Shown here in pieces: positions 12,565-13,727 of a stretch of 13,727 bases of DNA; position 1 is the first letter of the stretch; every line of letters begins with the position of its first letter. Made by a program: the position numbers and the translations under genes. The DNA comes from Promethearchaeota archaeon. GTDB taxonomy: Archaea > Asgardarchaeota > Lokiarchaeia > Sigynarchaeales > SOKP01. Location: assembly GCA_019057975.1 (NCBI GenBank), contig JAHLWJ010000105.1:1-13727 (forward strand), given 5' to 3'. Below the pieces are notes generated by a model. That model was not told where the DNA came from. It ran no database searches and worked only from the letters and a program-made list of their open reading frames with translations.

Positions 12565-13533
12565 CTATTCTATCTCAATATTTAATTCTTTCAATTTCTC
12601 TTCAATTTCATTTAAATAAGGCATTGAATCTTGAGCACCCTTCCTAGTAACTGCTATAGAAGCAGCAATCGTTGCATACTTTACGGCATTTATTATTGAT
12701 TCACCTTGACTAAGTTTGCTGGCTAGTGCTCCAATAAAGCAATCTCCAGCGCCAACTGTATCTACAGCATTTACTTTTGGAGTCGCTACTTCAATAATCT
12801 TATCTTCAGCTCCGATATAAATTAAAGACCCTCTATTCCCTAAAGTGGTTATTACATATTTTATACCTAATTTAACAATCTCTCTTGAAGCTTGTATGAT
12901 TTTAAGTTTCCCTTCACCGGTTAACTCATGTAGATTTAAGAAAGAATGCAATCGATATAGTTCTCCCTCGTTAGGGATAATAATATCAACTTTTTCCAAA
13001 ATTTCAAGAGGAATAGGCTTCAATGGAGCAGGATTTAAAATTTTTATAACATCTCCTTCTGAAGCAATTTTGAATACTTCCTCAATTGTCTCCATTGGTA
13101 TCTCCATCTGAACAACTAATGAACTAGCATTTTTGATAACGTCTGCTTTAGCTTTTACTTCTTCTACAGATAATTTAAAATTTGCTCCAGGAGCAACGCT
13201 AATCATGTTTTCACCTTTATTATCGATCAATATAAAGGCTACACCACTTGCTTCTTCTGTATCTCTGATTATATGACTCATATCTATGGCCTCTTCAGCT
13301 AACTGAGAAACCATTTGATTTCCAAAAGAATCCATACCAATTTTTCCAATGAAAACAGTATTTGCCCCCGATCTAACTGCTGCTACAGCCTGGTTAGCAC
13401 CTTTGCCACCTAAAAATTGTTTAAAGGTCCCACCAGTGACAGTTTCTCCCGGATTTGGAAAACGCTCAGAATAGATATTTAAATCCATATTACTAGAACC
13501 AATAATTAAAACATAATTAAGCGTTTTACTCAT
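12565..13533 (-). CDS. rbsK: Ribokinase family sugar kinase (probable ribokinase)
   Basis: A cytosolic PfkB-family kinase that phosphorylates a sugar, most likely D-ribose to ribose 5-phosphate, with ATP. The N-terminal S-S-N-M-D-L-N (13-19) and P-N-P-G-E-T-V (26-32), the G-G-K-G-A-N motif at 42-47, N-P-A-P near 168-171 and the C-terminal D-T-V-G-A-G-D at 258-264 are the ribokinase signatures. Asp 264 is the expected catalytic base, and Gly-Ala-Gly forms the anion hole. The 322 residues are normal for RbsK. The first two conserved motifs favour ribokinase over fructokinase or adenosine kinase, but substrate needs testing. The ATG at 13533 has no SD. It heads a two-gene unit with the bicupin, so both may act on one sugar pathway. 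Confidence 0.93.
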   Translation of the reverse strand: MSKTLNYVLIIGSSNMDLNIYSERFPNPGETVTGGTFKQFLGGKGANQAVAAVRSGANTVFIGKIGMDSFGNQMVSQLAEEAIDMSHIIRDTEEASGVAFILIDNKGENMISVAPGANFKLSVEEVKAKADVIKNASSLVVQMEIPMETIEEVFKIASEGDVIKILNPAPLKPIPLEILEKVDIIIPNEGELYRLHSFLNLHELTGEGKLKIIQASREIVKLGIKYVITTLGNRGSLIYIGAEDKIIEVATPKVNAVDTVGAGDCFIGALASKLSQGESIINAVKYATIAASIAVTRKGAQDSMPYLNEIEEKLKELNIEIE

Positions 13534-13546
13534 ACTATAAACACAG

Positions 13547-13562
13547 TATATAGATATAATTA
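13547..13562 (-). promoter_or_regulatory. TATA-like promoter of ribokinase, possible leaderless mRNA
   Basis: On the minus strand TTATATCTATATAC covers bases 14-29 upstream of the ribokinase ATG. An archaeal TATA box is centred about 26 bases before transcription start, so a box centred near 13559 would start the mRNA at or beside the ATG. With no SD in front of that ATG, a leaderless mRNA is plausible. This is inference from spacing only. Confidence 0.35.
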
Positions 13563-13643
13563 TGATTTTTATTATTTTTTAAATAATATTTTATTTTTGA
13601 TAAAATAGTCTTAACTTTTTATGTAAGAATCAGTATATTATCT

Positions 13644-13688
13644 AAAAAAGAGATTTCTAAAAAAAAAATAAGAGAAAAATGAAAAAAA
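13644..13688 (-). terminator. T-rich terminator-like tracts after the right-edge gene
   Basis: Read on the minus strand, T runs of six to ten bases at 13688-13682, 13668-13659 and 13649-13644, with A/G/C spacers, begin about 13 bases after the stop of the partial gene. They match the oligo-T signal used by archaeal RNA polymerase for termination. They may isolate the ribokinase promoter from upstream transcription. Confidence 0.45.
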
Positions 13689-13700
13689 TAAATATTTAGA

Positions 13701-13727
13701 TTATTCGGAACTTTCTTCCTCTGCTGC
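13701..13727 (-). CDS. C-terminal end of a truncated minus-strand gene
   Basis: Read on the minus strand from the window edge, the last eight codons are A-A-E-E-E-S-S-E followed by TAA at 13703-13701, and T-rich tracts follow. The acidic tail resembles the low-complexity ends of other genes in this window, but the product cannot be identified. The open frame runs out of the window. Confidence 0.4.
   Translation of the reverse strand, partial: AAEEESSE

Noticed and set aside
12408..12647. 79-codon plus-strand ORF
   Set aside because: Antisense across the bicupin/ribokinase junction, no SD or motif.
12845..13111. 88-codon plus-strand ORF
   Set aside because: Antisense to ribokinase, which is clearly coding here.
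1..13727. CRISPR array, insertion sequence, tRNA, rRNA or attachment site
   Set aside because: No regularly spaced direct repeats, transposase-like protein, terminal inverted repeats or tRNA-like folds were seen anywhere in the window.

Overview
This window comes from an AT-rich archaeal genome. Most of it is one long minus-strand ribosomal-protein operon in the classical archaeal order, including proteins with no bacterial counterpart (eS4, eL32, eL19), the RNase P protein Rnp1/Pop4, and archaeal forms of uS17, uS5 and uL15. Genes start behind clear Shine-Dalgarno (SD) sequences, TATA-like promoters are visible, and T-rich tracts follow several genes. A leucine-rich-repeat protein with an N-terminal helical domain and the base composition make an Asgard (Lokiarchaeia-like) archaeon my best guess. 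This placement is inference, not proof.

Layout. Positions 1-27 hold the last codons of a plus-strand gene followed by T tracts. A plus-strand LRR protein (232-1089) and a probable ECF-transporter substrate-binding membrane protein (about 1240-1887) follow. From about 1901 to 11656 everything is on the minus strand. In transcription order this is uS19, uL22, uS3, uL29, Rnp1, uS17, uL14, uL24, eS4, uL5, uS14, uS8, uL6, eL32, eL19, uL18, uS5, uL30, uL15, and finally a 50-residue single-span membrane protein in the place where archaea usually carry secY. Many genes abut or overlap, and several SD sequences lie inside the preceding gene, so translational coupling is likely. Upstream of the operon (11657-11875) is a leader/promoter region with four inverted repeats. 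Beyond it, also on the minus strand, lies a two-gene unit of ribokinase and a bicupin whose second half resembles mannose-6-phosphate isomerase type cupins. The right edge holds the last codons of another minus-strand gene.

The ribosomal genes build both subunits: uS19, uS3, uS17, eS4, uS14, uS8 and uS5 in the 30S; uL22, uL29, uL14, uL24, uL5, uL6, eL32, eL19, uL18, uL30 and uL15 in the 50S. Rnp1 links the operon to tRNA 5' processing.

The main oddities are: uS14 has no standard start codon and appears to start at AUU, six bases after a perfect GGTGA; a 13-codon upstream ORF abuts uS3; the operon lacks the usual uL3-uL4-uL23-uL2 head, the eIF1 gene and secY; a small membrane protein sits at its tail; and several ribosomal proteins carry acidic low-complexity ends. 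I found no tRNA, rRNA, CRISPR array or insertion sequence, and no clearly novel multi-gene system.
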